A DNA stretch of 64,000 nucleotides from Yunchengibacter salinarum (GTDB lineage Bacteria > Pseudomonadota > Alphaproteobacteria > Sphingomonadales > Kordiimonadaceae), in assembly GCF_037658235.1 (NCBI RefSeq), contig NZ_JBBJLN010000002.1, forward strand, positions 186,001 through 250,000. Reading direction: 5' to 3'. Below the pieces are notes generated by a model. The model made no database searches. It saw only the letters and a list, made by a program, of their open reading frames with translations, and was not told the DNA's origin. Positions 1-9,398 of this stretch are shown here, piece after piece (positions within the stretch are counted from its first letter, which is position 1; each line of letters opens with the position of its first letter). The translations under genes and the position numbers were made by a program.

Positions 1-3000
1 CACATCCAGCGCGCCGCCCCGCAGCGCCTTCAGCGCCTTCACCGCGGCGCGCGCGGCGGCCACCGTGGTGTAATAGGGAATACCCCGCTTGAGCGCCAGA
101 TTGCGCAGGGCGTAGCTGTCCTTTATGGCCTGCGCGCCTTCGGTGGTGTTGAACACCAGATCCACGCCGCCATCGCCCATCACGTCCAGCACATGGGGGC
201 GTTGCCCCTCGGCCACCTTGGGCACACGGGTCACATGCACGCCATTGGTTTCCAGATAGCCCGCGGTGCCGCTGGTGGCGATCAGCTTATAGCCCATGTC
301 CAGCAGGGTGCGCGCCAGGGGCACGGTTGCGTGCTTGTCGCTGTCCTTCACCGACAGAAAGACAGTGCCTTCGCGCGGCAGGTCCTGCCCGGCGGCGAGT
401 TGGCTCTTGTAAAAGGCCATGGCGAAGCTGCGGTCCAGCCCCATCACCTCACCGGTGGATTTCATTTCCGGGCCGAGCAGTACATCCACACCGGGGAAGC
501 GCGCCCAGGGCAACACCACTTCCTTGACCGCCACATGGTCGGGGATCGGGTCTTTCACCTCGAATCGGGACAGGCTTTCACCGGCCATGATGCGGGCGGC
601 GATGGCGGCAATGGGGCTGCCCACGGCCTTGGCCACAAAGGGCACGGTGCGGCTGGCGCGCGGGTTCACCTCGATCAGATAGACCTCGTCGTCCTTCACC
701 GCGAACTGCACATTCATCAGGCCCTTCACGTCCAGCCCGCGGGCGAGCGCGGCGGCCTGGCGTTTCAGTTCGTTCACCAGGCCCACCGGCAGGCTGTAGG
801 GTGGCAGGGAACAGGCGCTGTCCCCGGAATGGATGCCCGCTTCCTCGATATGCTCCATGATGCCGGCCACACGCACCTGTTCGCCGTCGGACAGGGCATC
901 CACATCCACTTCGATGGCGTCTTTCAGGAAGCTGTCGATCAGCACCGGGCTGTCATTGGACACATGCACCGCCGCCTTCATGTAATGGCGCAGTTCTTCT
1001 TCGCTGTGCACCGTTTCCATGGCGCGGCCACCCAGCACATAGGATGGCCGGATCAACACCGGATAACCGACACGGGCGGCCACTTCCACGGCCTCTTCCT
1101 CGGATCGGGCCATGCCGCCGCCCGGCTGTTTAAGGCCCAGCCGGTTCACCAGATCGTGGAAACGCTCCCGATCCTCGGCCAGGTCGATGGCGTCCGGGCT
1201 GGTGCCCAGAATGGGAATGCCCGCCGCTTCCAGCTCGCGGGCCAGTTTGAGCGGAGTCTGGCCGCCGAACTGCACGATCACACCGGCCAGCGTGCCCGCT
1301 TGCTGCTCGCGGGTGAGCACATCCAGCACGTTTTCCGCCGTCAGTGGCTCGAAATACAGCCGGTCGGACGTGTCATAGTCCGTGGAAACGGTTTCCGGGT
1401 TGCAATTGATCATGATGGTCTCGAACCCGGCATCCGACAGGGCGAAGCAGGCATGGCAGCAGCAGTAATCGAATTCGATTCCCTGGCCGATGCGGTTCGG
1501 GCCGCCGCCCAGAATCACCACCTTGCGCCGCTCGGTGGGGCGGGATTCGCAGGCGGCTTCCAGCCCTTCCGCCCCGGTTTCATAGGTGGAATACATATAG
1601 GGCGTTTTGGCCTCGAACTCGGCGGCGCAGGTGTCGATGCGCTTGTAAACCGGCGAAACGCCCAGCGCCAGCCGGCGGCGGCGGACCTCTGCCGGTTCCA
1701 TGCCGGTCAGGGCGGCCAGCCGGTCGTCGCCCAGCCCCAGCGATTTCAGATGGCGCATGGCGGCCGCGTCGGCGGGCAGGCCGTGGGCGCGCACGGCGTC
1801 CTCCGCCGATACCACGCGCGCGATCTGGCGCAGGAACCAGGGCTCGAAGCCGCTGGCGGCGTGGATGTCTTCCAGGCTCAGCCCTTCCCGGATCGCCTGG
1901 GTTGCGCGCAGCAGCCGATCCGGCTTGGCGATTTCAAGATCCGCCTTGATCGCCGCCGTCCGTTCCGGCCCCGTAACACCTTCCGCCAGGGTCACTTCGT
2001 CCAGCCCGGACAGGCCGGTTTCCATGGACCGCAGCGCCTTTTGCAGCGATTCGGTCAGGTTGCGGCCAATGGCCATGGCCTCGCCCACCGATTTCATGGT
2101 GGTGGTCAGCACCTCTTTGGTGCCGGGGAATTTCTCGAAGGTGAAGCGCGGGATCTTGGTGACCACATAATCGATGCTGGGCTCGAAGGATGCGGGGGTC
2201 ACTTCGGTGATGTCGTTGGACAGTTCATCCAGCGTATAGCCCACCGCCAGCTTGGCGGCGACCTTGGCGATCGGGAAACCGGTGGCCTTGGATGCCAGCG
2301 CCGAGGAGCGGCTGACCCGCGGGTTCATCTCGATCACCACCATGCGGCCAGTCTCCGGGTCCACCGCGAACTGCACGTTGGAGCCCCCGGTTTCCACCCC
2401 GATTTCCCTGAGCACCGCGATGGAGGCGTTGCGCATCACCTGATATTCCTTGTCCGTCAGGGTCAGCGCGGGGGCCACGGTGATGCTGTCCCCGGTGTGG
2501 ACGCCCATGGGGTCCACATTCTCGATGGCGCAGATGATGATGGCATTGTCCGCCCGGTCGCGGACCACTTCCATCTCGTATTCCTTCCAGCCGAGGACCG
2601 ATTCCTCCACCAGCACTTCATTGGTGGGGGAAGCATCCAGCCCGCGCTCGATGATGTCCTCGAACTCGGCTTGCGTGGTGGCGAAGCCGCCGCCGGTGCC
2701 GCCCATGGTGAAACTGGGCCGGATGATCACCGGCAGGCCGATTTCGTTCAGGGCTTCGCGGGCTTCCTCCATACTGTGAGCGAGCCGCGAAATCGGGCTT
2801 TCCAGGCCGATCTTGTCCATGGCATGGCGGAAGCGCTCCCGGTTTTCCGCCTTGTCGATGCTGTCCGCATTGGCGCCGATCAGCTCCACCGAATAGCGTT
2901 CCAGCGTGCCGTCCCGGTCCAGCGCCAGCGCTGTGTTCAGCGCCGTCTGCCCGCCCATGGTGGGCAGGATGGCATCAGGCCGTTCCTTTTCGATGATGCG

Positions 3001-3225
3001 CGCCACCACCTGCGGCGTGATCGGTTCCACATAGGTGGCGTCGGACAGTTCCGGGTCGGTCATGATGGTGGCCGGGTTGGAATTCACCAGGATCACCCGG
3101 TAACCTTCCTCCTTCAGCGCCTTGATGGCCTGTGTGCCGGAATAGTCGAACTCGCACGCCTGCCCGATGATGATGGGGCCGGCGCCGATGACGAGGATGC
3201 TCTCTAGGTCTGTTCTTTTCGGCAT
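1..3225 (-). CDS. carB: Carbamoyl-phosphate synthase large subunit (3' end outside window)
   Basis: Makes carbamoyl phosphate from bicarbonate, ATP and ammonia supplied by CarA, feeding pyrimidine and arginine synthesis in the cytoplasm. The protein begins MPKRTDLESILVIGAGPI, the standard CarB N-terminus with its first ATP-grasp nucleotide loop. The frame stays open for all 1075 codons to base 1. The last visible residues (KALRGGALDV) belong to the C-terminal allosteric MGS-like domain, so only a few residues are missing. It lies 48 nt downstream of carA on the same strand and is probably co-transcribed with it. The ATG at 3225 is chosen by N-terminal similarity; the ribosome site is weak. 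The long plus-strand frame over this gene is an antisense shadow. Confidence 0.96.
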   Translation of the reverse strand, partial: MPKRTDLESILVIGAGPIIIGQACEFDYSGTQAIKALKEEGYRVILVNSNPATIMTDPELSDATYVEPITPQVVARIIEKERPDAILPTMGGQTALNTALALDRDGTLERYSVELIGANADSIDKAENRERFRHAMDKIGLESPISRLAHSMEEAREALNEIGLPVIIRPSFTMGGTGGGFATTQAEFEDIIERGLDASPTNEVLVEESVLGWKEYEMEVVRDRADNAIIICAIENVDPMGVHTGDSITVAPALTLTDKEYQVMRNASIAVLREIGVETGGSNVQFAVDPETGRMVVIEMNPRVSRSSALASKATGFPIAKVAAKLAVGYTLDELSNDITEVTPASFEPSIDYVVTKIPRFTFEKFPGTKEVLTTTMKSVGEAMAIGRNLTESLQKALRSMETGLSGLDEVTLAEGVTGPERTAAIKADLEIAKPDRLLRATQAIREGLSLEDIHAASGFEPWFLRQIARVVSAEDAVRAHGLPADAAAMRHLKSLGLGDDRLAALTGMEPAEVRRRRLALGVSPVYKRIDTCAAEFEAKTPYMYSTYETGAEGLEAACESRPTERRKVVILGGGPNRIGQGIEFDYCCCHACFALSDAGFETIMINCNPETVSTDYDTSDRLYFEPLTAENVLDVLTREQQAGTLAGVIVQFGGQTPLKLARELEAAGIPILGTSPDAIDLAEDRERFHDLVNRLGLKQPGGGMARSEEEAVEVAARVGYPVLIRPSYVLGGRAMETVHSEEELRHYMKAAVHVSNDSPVLIDSFLKDAIEVDVDALSDGEQVRVAGIMEHIEEAGIHSGDSACSLPPYSLPVGLVNELKRQAAALARGLDVKGLMNVQFAVKDDEVYLIEVNPRASRTVPFVAKAVGSPIAAIAARIMAGESLSRFEVKDPIPDHVAVKEVVLPWARFPGVDVLLGPEMKSTGEVMGLDRSFAMAFYKSQLAAGQDLPREGTVFLSVKDSDKHATVPLARTLLDMGYKLIATSGTAGYLETNGVHVTRVPKVAEGQRPHVLDVMGDGGVDLVFNTTEGAQAIKDSYALRNLALKRGIPYYTTVAAARAAVKALKALRGGALDV

Positions 3226-3273
3226 GGGCTGGCGATCTCTTGCTTGTTGGGGGAGATGGGAGGGGGCGCGGCG

Positions 3274-4473
3274 TCAGCCTTCGCGGCGGGCGACCACCGC
3301 TTCCATGAAGCGGGAGAACAGCGGGAAGCTGTCCTGCGGGCCGGGGCTGGCTTCCGGGTGCTGCTGAACGGAGAAAACCGGACGCCCGGTGATTTCCAGC
3401 CCGCAGACCGTGCCGTCGAACAGGGAGATATGCGAAACGGCCACCCCGTCGGGCAGGCTGTCGGCGGCAACGCAGAAGCCGTGGTTCATGGAGGTGATTT
3501 CCACCTTGCCGGTGCGGGTGTCCTGCACCGGATGGTTGGCCCCGCGATGGCCCCGCTGCATCTTGAAGGTGCGCCCGCCCAGCGCCAGCGCCAGCAACTG
3601 ATGGCCCAGGCAGATGCCGAAGATCGGCAGGCCGGTTTCCAGAAGCTGGCGGATCACCGGCAGGGCATAGGCGCCGGTGGCCGCCGGGTCGCCGGGGCCG
3701 TTGGACAGAAAGATTCCGTCCGGCTCAAGCGCCATGATGTCCTCGAAGCTGGCGGTGGCGGGCACCACGGTCACCCGTGCCCCCGCTTCCGCCAGACAGC
3801 GCAGTATGGCGTGCTTGGCGCCATAGTCGATGGCCACCACATGGCCGGTGGGGGCACTCTGGCGCCCGGCGCCGCCCGCGCGCTGCCAGCGGGTGGCGTC
3901 CCAGGTGAAGGGCTCCCGCGTTGTCACCTCTTTCGCCAGGTCCATGCCTTCCAGCCCCGGCCAGCGGCGGGCCTGATCCAGCAGGGCGGCCACGTCGCCA
4001 AGGGCGGCATCGCCATAGGCGATCACGGCCTTCTGCGGCCCCTTGTCCCGGATCAGCGTGGTCAGGGCGCGGGTATCCACGCCGCTGATGCCCACCAGGC
4101 CCTGATTGCGCACCCAGTCGGTGAAGGGCTCGGTGGCGCGCCAGTTGGCGGGCGGTGTCACCGGTTCCCGCACGATCAGCCCGCGCGCGGCGGCGGTCTC
4201 CCGCTCCAGGTCCGCGTCATTGGTGCCCACATTGCCGATATGGGGAAAGGTGAAGGTGATGAGCTGACCGGCATAGCTGGGATCGGTCAGTATCTCCTGA
4301 TAGCCGGACATGGCGGTGTTGAAGCAGACTTCCCCCACCACGGTGCCGGGGGTGCCGAATCCGCTGCCGCGCAGCAATGTGCCGTCTTCCAGTGCCAGAA
4401 CGGCATCCAGGGGCGGGGCGCTGAAGGGCGGTGGAGTCGGGCGGGCGGTGGCCTGGGCTCCGGTCTCGCTCAT
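3274..4473 (-). CDS. carA: Carbamoyl-phosphate synthase small subunit (glutaminase)
   Basis: Hydrolyses glutamine and channels ammonia to CarB. The N-terminal CPSase small-chain domain includes GYQEILTDPSYAGQLITFT. The C-terminal class I glutamine amidotransferase domain has the nucleophile cysteine in GICLGHQLLALALGG and the His/Glu pair in QQHPEASPGP. The frame is open further upstream, but the ATG at 4473 (MSETGAQATAR) is preferred because AAGGACC lies directly before it and the family starts near here. That gives 399 residues, the normal length. It is the first gene of a carA-carB unit and is divergent from yqeY. Confidence 0.95.
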   Translation of the reverse strand: MSETGAQATARPTPPPFSAPPLDAVLALEDGTLLRGSGFGTPGTVVGEVCFNTAMSGYQEILTDPSYAGQLITFTFPHIGNVGTNDADLERETAAARGLIVREPVTPPANWRATEPFTDWVRNQGLVGISGVDTRALTTLIRDKGPQKAVIAYGDAALGDVAALLDQARRWPGLEGMDLAKEVTTREPFTWDATRWQRAGGAGRQSAPTGHVVAIDYGAKHAILRCLAEAGARVTVVPATASFEDIMALEPDGIFLSNGPGDPAATGAYALPVIRQLLETGLPIFGICLGHQLLALALGGRTFKMQRGHRGANHPVQDTRTGKVEITSMNHGFCVAADSLPDGVAVSHISLFDGTVCGLEITGRPVFSVQQHPEASPGPQDSFPLFSRFMEAVVARREG

Positions 4474-4849
4474 GGTCCTTAACTCTCCGACTGTGGGGGC
4501 GGCGATCTGGCCGCTCCCCAGGGGTTTGGGCTCTGTGCGGCGGTGGCAACCGGCCCGCCGAAAGGGGCGGACGGCGGCGTCCACCGAATTCCCTTGCCAA
4601 GAAAAGGGGGCTCGGCTAAGACCGCCTGCGCCCCGGATGTGCCGGGCTGCCGACGGCCAAATTGGCCGGAAAGTAATGGGTCAGGGGCAGCCGGTCAAGG
4701 GTGCAACAAAAGAAAAACGCCAGATATATCAGTGCCTTGGCTGGTTTCTGATAACCCCTTCCCTGTTTGCTGATCCGGCGTGCATGGGGTAAAGTGGCTG
4801 CCGGCCCGATCCGTTCAATCCGTTGCGCGGCCCTTTCAAGAGGCGAGAC
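4474..4849. promoter_or_regulatory. Divergent carA / yqeY intergenic region with candidate carA promoter
   Basis: This 376-nt gap between divergent genes has no convincing gene. On the minus strand TTGACC (plus bases 4693-4698) and TACTTT (4670-4675) are separated by exactly 17 nt, a good sigma-70-type match pointing into carA. The yqeY side has a run of AT-rich sequence around 4715-4790 but no promoter I can defend. The call rests on motif spacing only. Confidence 0.4.
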
Positions 4850-5305
4850 ATGGTACGTAAAGAACTGAGTGACGCCCTGAAAAAGGCGATGAAGGCCCGT
4901 GACACGCGGGCCGTGGCCACGATTCGGCTGATCAATGCCGCGATCAAGGAAAAAGACATCGACCGCCGGGGCGAAGACCTGAGCGACGCCGAAGATGACG
5001 CCATGATCATCGACATTCTTACCCGCATGGTGAAGCAGCGTCGTGAAAGCATCAAGGCTTATGAGGAGGCGGGGCGCTGTTCCCTGGCCGAGCAGGAGCG
5101 GGAGGAGATCGACGTGATCGAAAGCTTCCTGCCCCGCCAGATGGATGACGATGAAATCCGCGCCGCCTGTCAGGCTGTGGTGGACGATCTGGGCGCGGAC
5201 AGTCTGAAGGATATAGGCCGCTGCATGGCGGAACTGAAAAAGCGCCATGCGGGGGCCATGGCGTTTTCTCGCGCCAGCGCGGTGGTCAAGTCTCTGTTGA
5301 GCTGA
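4850..5305 (+). CDS. YqeY/GatB C-terminal-like domain protein
   Basis: A 151-residue cytoplasmic protein of the YqeY family, which resembles the tRNA-binding tail domain of the GatB amidotransferase subunit. Its exact role is unsettled. The sequence MVRKELSDALKKAMKARD, the EKDIDRRGE region and the helical C-terminus ending AVVKSLLS match the family over its usual length of about 150 residues. The ATG at 4850 is preferred over an in-frame start nine codons upstream because of family length and the nearby GAGG. It sits directly before dnaG and rpoD, the common alphaproteobacterial arrangement of the macromolecular synthesis locus. Confidence 0.88.
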   Translation: MVRKELSDALKKAMKARDTRAVATIRLINAAIKEKDIDRRGEDLSDAEDDAMIIDILTRMVKQRRESIKAYEEAGRCSLAEQEREEIDVIESFLPRQMDDDEIRAACQAVVDDLGADSLKDIGRCMAELKKRHAGAMAFSRASAVVKSLLS

Positions 5306-5365
5306 AGTGCGGCCCCACCGGGGCGGCCTGTTCTGTGGGGGAGTTCTGTCCTGTGGAGGGAAGCA

Positions 5366-7234
5366 GTGGCGCTGTCCAGCCAGTTTCTGGATGATCTGAA
5401 GGGTCGCCTTACCCTGTCTGAAATTATTGGCCGCCGGGTAAGCCTGAAACGCGCGGGCCGGGAATATAGCGGCCTGTGCCCCTTTCACAGCGAAAAATCC
5501 CCCAGCTTCACGGTGAACGACCAGAAGGGGTTTTATCACTGTTTCGGCTGCGGCGAGCATGGCAGCGTCATTGATTTCGTCATGAAGACCGACGGCCTGG
5601 AATTCCGTGAAGCGGTGGAACAGCTTGCCGGGGAAGCGGGGATGGAAATGCCCCGCAGCGACCCGGAAGCCGCTCGCAAGGCGGAGCGCCGGGCCAGCCT
5701 GTGGGATGTGATGGCGGCGGTGGCGCACTGGTATGAAGCGCAGCTTTTCGGTCAGGTGGGGGCCGAGGCCCGGCGCTATCTGACCGGGCGCGGCCTGGGG
5801 GAGGATGTGATTCGGCGCTTCCGGCTGGGTTATGCGCCCGCCGACCGGCAGGCCCTGCGCGGGGCCATGCAGGCGCGCGGCTTTACCGACGACCAGTTGG
5901 TGGCCACGGGCATGGTGATTCGCCCGGAGAGCGGCGGCGCCCCCTATGATCGCTTCCGGGACCGGGTGATGTTCCCCATTACCGACCGGCGCGGCCATAT
6001 CATCGCCTTTGGTGGCCGGGCGCTGAGTGCGGATGTCAAGGCCAAATATCTCAATTCGCCGGAGACGGATCTCTTTCACAAGGGGGCCAGCCTTTACAAC
6101 TGGGCCACCGCGCGGGCTGCGGCCCATGACAGCCAGCAGGTGATCGTGGTGGAAGGCTATATGGACGTGATCGCGCTGGCGGAAGCGGGGATCGATTATG
6201 CCGTTGCACCGCTCGGTACCGCATTGACGGAGGATCAGATCGGCCATTTGTGGCGCATGGTGGATGAACCGGTGCTGTCCTTTGACGGCGACCGGGCGGG
6301 CACGGGCGCGGCCATGCGGGCGGTGGACAGGGTGTTGCCGCTGCTGGCGCCGGGCAAGTCGCTGCGTTTCGTGTTCATGCCGGAAGGCGACGACCCGGAC
6401 AGTCTGGTGCGTCGGGAAGGGCGCGGCGCGGTGGATCGGCTGGTGGACAGCGCCCGTCCGCTGGCGGAAATGCTGTGGCGCAAGCTGACGGACGGCGCCG
6501 CGCTGGACACGCCGGAGCGGCGCGCCGGGCTGGAAAAGGCGGTCTTTCAGGCGTTGTCCGCCATCAAGGATGACAGCGTGCGCCCCCTGTATCAAAGCGA
6601 TTTCCGCCGCCGTTTGCGCACGCTGTTCCAGCCGCCCCGCGCCGAGGGGCAGGGCGGATACCGCACCGGCGACCGGTGGCGCCCGCGCAGGGACGGCCAG
6701 CGCTGGCAGGGCGCCGCCGGGCCGGGACTGAAGCAGACGGCGCTGGGCCGAGGGCAGGAGGCGGTCACCACCCGGCTGGAACGGCTTATTCTGCTCACGC
6801 TGTGCCGCCACCCGGAAATCCTGTTCAGCCATGAGGAGACCGTGGCGGGCCTCGATCTGCATGATGCGGCGCTGGATCGGTTGCGCGCGGCGCTGCTGGC
6901 GCTGGTGGCCGGCGGGGAAACTCTTGACCATGAGCGCGTTGTCGCCCACATGACAGAACATGGTCTGGGGTCGGCGCTGGCCGCGCTTCAATCGGACAAG
7001 AGCCTGATGGTGGATCGATTTGCGGCGGGCGACGCCCCGTTGTATGAGGCGCTGAACGGATTCGAGCATCTATTGGCCCGGCACCTGCAACTGACGCGGG
7101 CGCAGGCGGACCTGAATGCGGCTCAGGCGGATCTGGCGGCGGACATGACGGAAGAAAACTGGGCTCGGTTCCGCGCGGCACAGCAGCTATGCCGCGATCT
7201 GGAAGAGCAGGAGGCGGCGCGCGCGGGTCTCTGA
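5366..7234 (+). CDS. dnaG: DNA primase
   Basis: Synthesises RNA primers for lagging-strand replication and partners DnaB. The N-terminal CHC2 zinc-binding domain is intact (Cys38, His41, Cys59, Cys62 in CPFH and CFGC). The Toprim catalytic core contains VVEGYMDVIAL near residue 262 and the FDGDRAG acidic motif. The C-terminal region is the DnaB-interaction domain. At 622 residues it has the normal length. The start is GTG at 5366 with GGAGG about eight bases upstream. It lies between yqeY and rpoD on the same strand, the usual primase-sigma arrangement. Confidence 0.97.
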   Translation: MALSSQFLDDLKGRLTLSEIIGRRVSLKRAGREYSGLCPFHSEKSPSFTVNDQKGFYHCFGCGEHGSVIDFVMKTDGLEFREAVEQLAGEAGMEMPRSDPEAARKAERRASLWDVMAAVAHWYEAQLFGQVGAEARRYLTGRGLGEDVIRRFRLGYAPADRQALRGAMQARGFTDDQLVATGMVIRPESGGAPYDRFRDRVMFPITDRRGHIIAFGGRALSADVKAKYLNSPETDLFHKGASLYNWATARAAAHDSQQVIVVEGYMDVIALAEAGIDYAVAPLGTALTEDQIGHLWRMVDEPVLSFDGDRAGTGAAMRAVDRVLPLLAPGKSLRFVFMPEGDDPDSLVRREGRGAVDRLVDSARPLAEMLWRKLTDGAALDTPERRAGLEKAVFQALSAIKDDSVRPLYQSDFRRRLRTLFQPPRAEGQGGYRTGDRWRPRRDGQRWQGAAGPGLKQTALGRGQEAVTTRLERLILLTLCRHPEILFSHEETVAGLDLHDAALDRLRAALLALVAGGETLDHERVVAHMTEHGLGSALAALQSDKSLMVDRFAAGDAPLYEALNGFEHLLARHLQLTRAQADLNAAQADLAADMTEENWARFRAAQQLCRDLEEQEAARAGL

Positions 7235-7307
7235 TCGAATCAGTACGCTATGCGCCCATGGATATGATATAGACTGCGATTCGTGCGCAGACCCGGAGAG
7301 AATTTAT

Positions 7308-9395
7308 ATGGCGAATACCGCGACTCAGGACGACAAGGCCCCGGCGACGGAAGACAGTGGCCAGAGCCCCATCGTCGATAGTACGGAGGCGGCGGTCAAG
7401 AAGATGATCGCCAAGGCCAAGACCCGTGGCTATATCTCTTATGACGAGCTGAACGAAACATTGCCCACGGAAGAAATGTCTTCGGAAAAGATCGAGGACA
7501 TCATGACCATGCTCAATGATATGGGCATCAATGTCATCGAGGGCGACGAGCCTGACGAATCCGAACCGGAGGAGGCGAGCGCCGAACCGGAAAAGGAAGC
7601 CGAAGGCGAGGTTCACAAGCAGCCGGAGAAGAAGGAAAGCAGCGACCGTACCGATGACCCGGTGCGCATGTATCTGCGCGAAATGGGCTCGGTGGAGCTG
7701 CTGTCCCGCGAGGGCGAGATCGCCATTGCCAAACGGATCGAGGCTGGCCGCGCCACCATGATCGAGGGGCTGTGCATGTCCCCGCTGACCTTCCGCGCCA
7801 TCACCGACTGGGCCGAGCGGCTGGAAGACGAGCAGATGTTGCTGCGTGACATCATCGATCTGGAAGCCACGCTGGGCAAGGAGCCGGACAGCCGCGAACT
7901 GGAAAAGGAAGAGACCGGCGAAGCGGATGCGGAAGCCGAGGCCGCTCCGGTGGGCGACGCCAAGGCCGCCGAACCGGCCAGCACGCCTGACGAGGAGACG
8001 GCCCCCGCCGCAGCCCCCGCCGCTACCGCTGACGGCGAGGCCGTGGCCGAGGACGCGCCGTCCGGCGACGAGGCGGGCAAGACCCGCGAGGCCGAGGCGG
8101 ACGATGACGAGGACGACGAGGATGGCACGCTTTCCCTGTCGGCCATGGAAGAGAAGCTGAAGCCGGAGACCATAGAGGCGTTCCGCGACATCACCGCCAT
8201 CTACAAGAAATACGCCAAATTGCAGGATCAGCGCCTGAAAGCGGCCCGCACGGGGGATGCGCTGTCCCCGGCGCAGGAGCGGCGCTTCAAGAAGCTGACC
8301 CGTGAACTGATCGAAAAGGTGAGTGCGGTACGCTTCAATAATCTGCGCATCGAGGAACTGGTGGATGAGCTGTACGGCCTGAACAAGCGCCTGATGAGCC
8401 TTCAGGGGCGCCTGTTGCGGCTGGCCGAAAGCCACAAGGTCAAGCGCGATCAGTTCCTGGTGGAATATGAAGGCAATGAGCTGGAAGACGGCTGGATGGA
8501 GCGGGTGTCCGTTCTCAAGGGGCGCGGTTGGACCCAGTTTGTCGAGCATGAGGGCGACGCGATCCGCAATATCCGGGAGCAGATCGCGGACATCGTGGCC
8601 CGCACCGGCCTGCACGTGTCGGAATTCCGGCGTATCGTGCGCACCGTTCAGAAAGGCGAAAAGGAAGCCCGGATCGCCAAGAAGGAAATGGTGGAAGCCA
8701 ATCTGCGCCTGGTGATCTCCATTGCCAAGAAATACACCAATCGCGGCCTGCAATTCCTTGACCTGATTCAGGAAGGCAATATCGGCCTGATGAAGGCGGT
8801 GGACAAATTCGAATATCGCCGCGGCTACAAGTTCTCCACCTATGCCACATGGTGGATCAGGCAGGCCATAACCCGGTCCATTGCGGATCAGGCGCGCACC
8901 ATCCGTATTCCGGTCCACATGATAGAGACCATCAACAAGCTGGTGCGCACCGGGCGCCAGATGCTGCACGAGATTGGCCGGGAGGCGACGCCGGAAGAAC
9001 TGGCGGAGCGGCTGTCCATGCCGCTGGAAAAGGTTCGCAAGGTGATGAAGATCGCCAAGGAACCGATCTCGCTGGAAACCCCGATCGGCGACGAGGAAGA
9101 CAGCCATCTGGGCGACTTCATCGAGGACAAGAACGCCATCCTGCCGGTGGATTCGGCCATTCAGTCCAATCTGCGGGAAACCACCACGCGGGTGCTGGCA
9201 TCCCTGACACCGCGGGAAGAGCGGGTCTTGCGGATGCGGTTCGGCATCGGCATGAACACCGATCACACGCTGGAAGAAGTGGGGCAGCAATTCTCTGTCA
9301 CGCGGGAGCGGATTCGCCAGATCGAGGCCAAGGCCCTGCGCAAGCTGAAGCACCCCAGCCGGTCCCGCCAGCTCAGAAGCTTTCTGGACACCTGA
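7308..9395 (+). CDS. rpoD: RNA polymerase sigma factor RpoD (sigma-70)
   Basis: Primary sigma factor. Region 1.1 is at the N-terminus and region 1.2 includes DDPVRMYLREMGSVELLSR. A long acidic Glu/Asp/Ala-rich non-conserved insert covers roughly residues 190-275. Region 2 (YKFSTYATWWIRQAITRSI) and region 4.2 (TRERIRQIEAKALRKLKHP) are intact. At 695 residues it is typical of alphaproteobacteria. ATG 7308 follows GGAGAG. A perfect 9-bp hairpin with a T-tract begins 32 nt after the stop. Confidence 0.97.
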   Translation: MANTATQDDKAPATEDSGQSPIVDSTEAAVKKMIAKAKTRGYISYDELNETLPTEEMSSEKIEDIMTMLNDMGINVIEGDEPDESEPEEASAEPEKEAEGEVHKQPEKKESSDRTDDPVRMYLREMGSVELLSREGEIAIAKRIEAGRATMIEGLCMSPLTFRAITDWAERLEDEQMLLRDIIDLEATLGKEPDSRELEKEETGEADAEAEAAPVGDAKAAEPASTPDEETAPAAAPAATADGEAVAEDAPSGDEAGKTREAEADDDEDDEDGTLSLSAMEEKLKPETIEAFRDITAIYKKYAKLQDQRLKAARTGDALSPAQERRFKKLTRELIEKVSAVRFNNLRIEELVDELYGLNKRLMSLQGRLLRLAESHKVKRDQFLVEYEGNELEDGWMERVSVLKGRGWTQFVEHEGDAIRNIREQIADIVARTGLHVSEFRRIVRTVQKGEKEARIAKKEMVEANLRLVISIAKKYTNRGLQFLDLIQEGNIGLMKAVDKFEYRRGYKFSTYATWWIRQAITRSIADQARTIRIPVHMIETINKLVRTGRQMLHEIGREATPEELAERLSMPLEKVRKVMKIAKEPISLETPIGDEEDSHLGDFIEDKNAILPVDSAIQSNLRETTTRVLASLTPREERVLRMRFGIGMNTDHTLEEVGQQFSVTRERIRQIEAKALRKLKHPSRSRQLRSFLDT

Positions 9396-9398
9396 CCG

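Noticed and set aside
193..3207. A 1004-codon open frame on the plus strand
   Set aside because: It is antisense to carB, has a His/Gly/Gln-rich composition typical of reverse reading of GC-rich genes, and matches no family. The minus-strand CarB is unmistakable.
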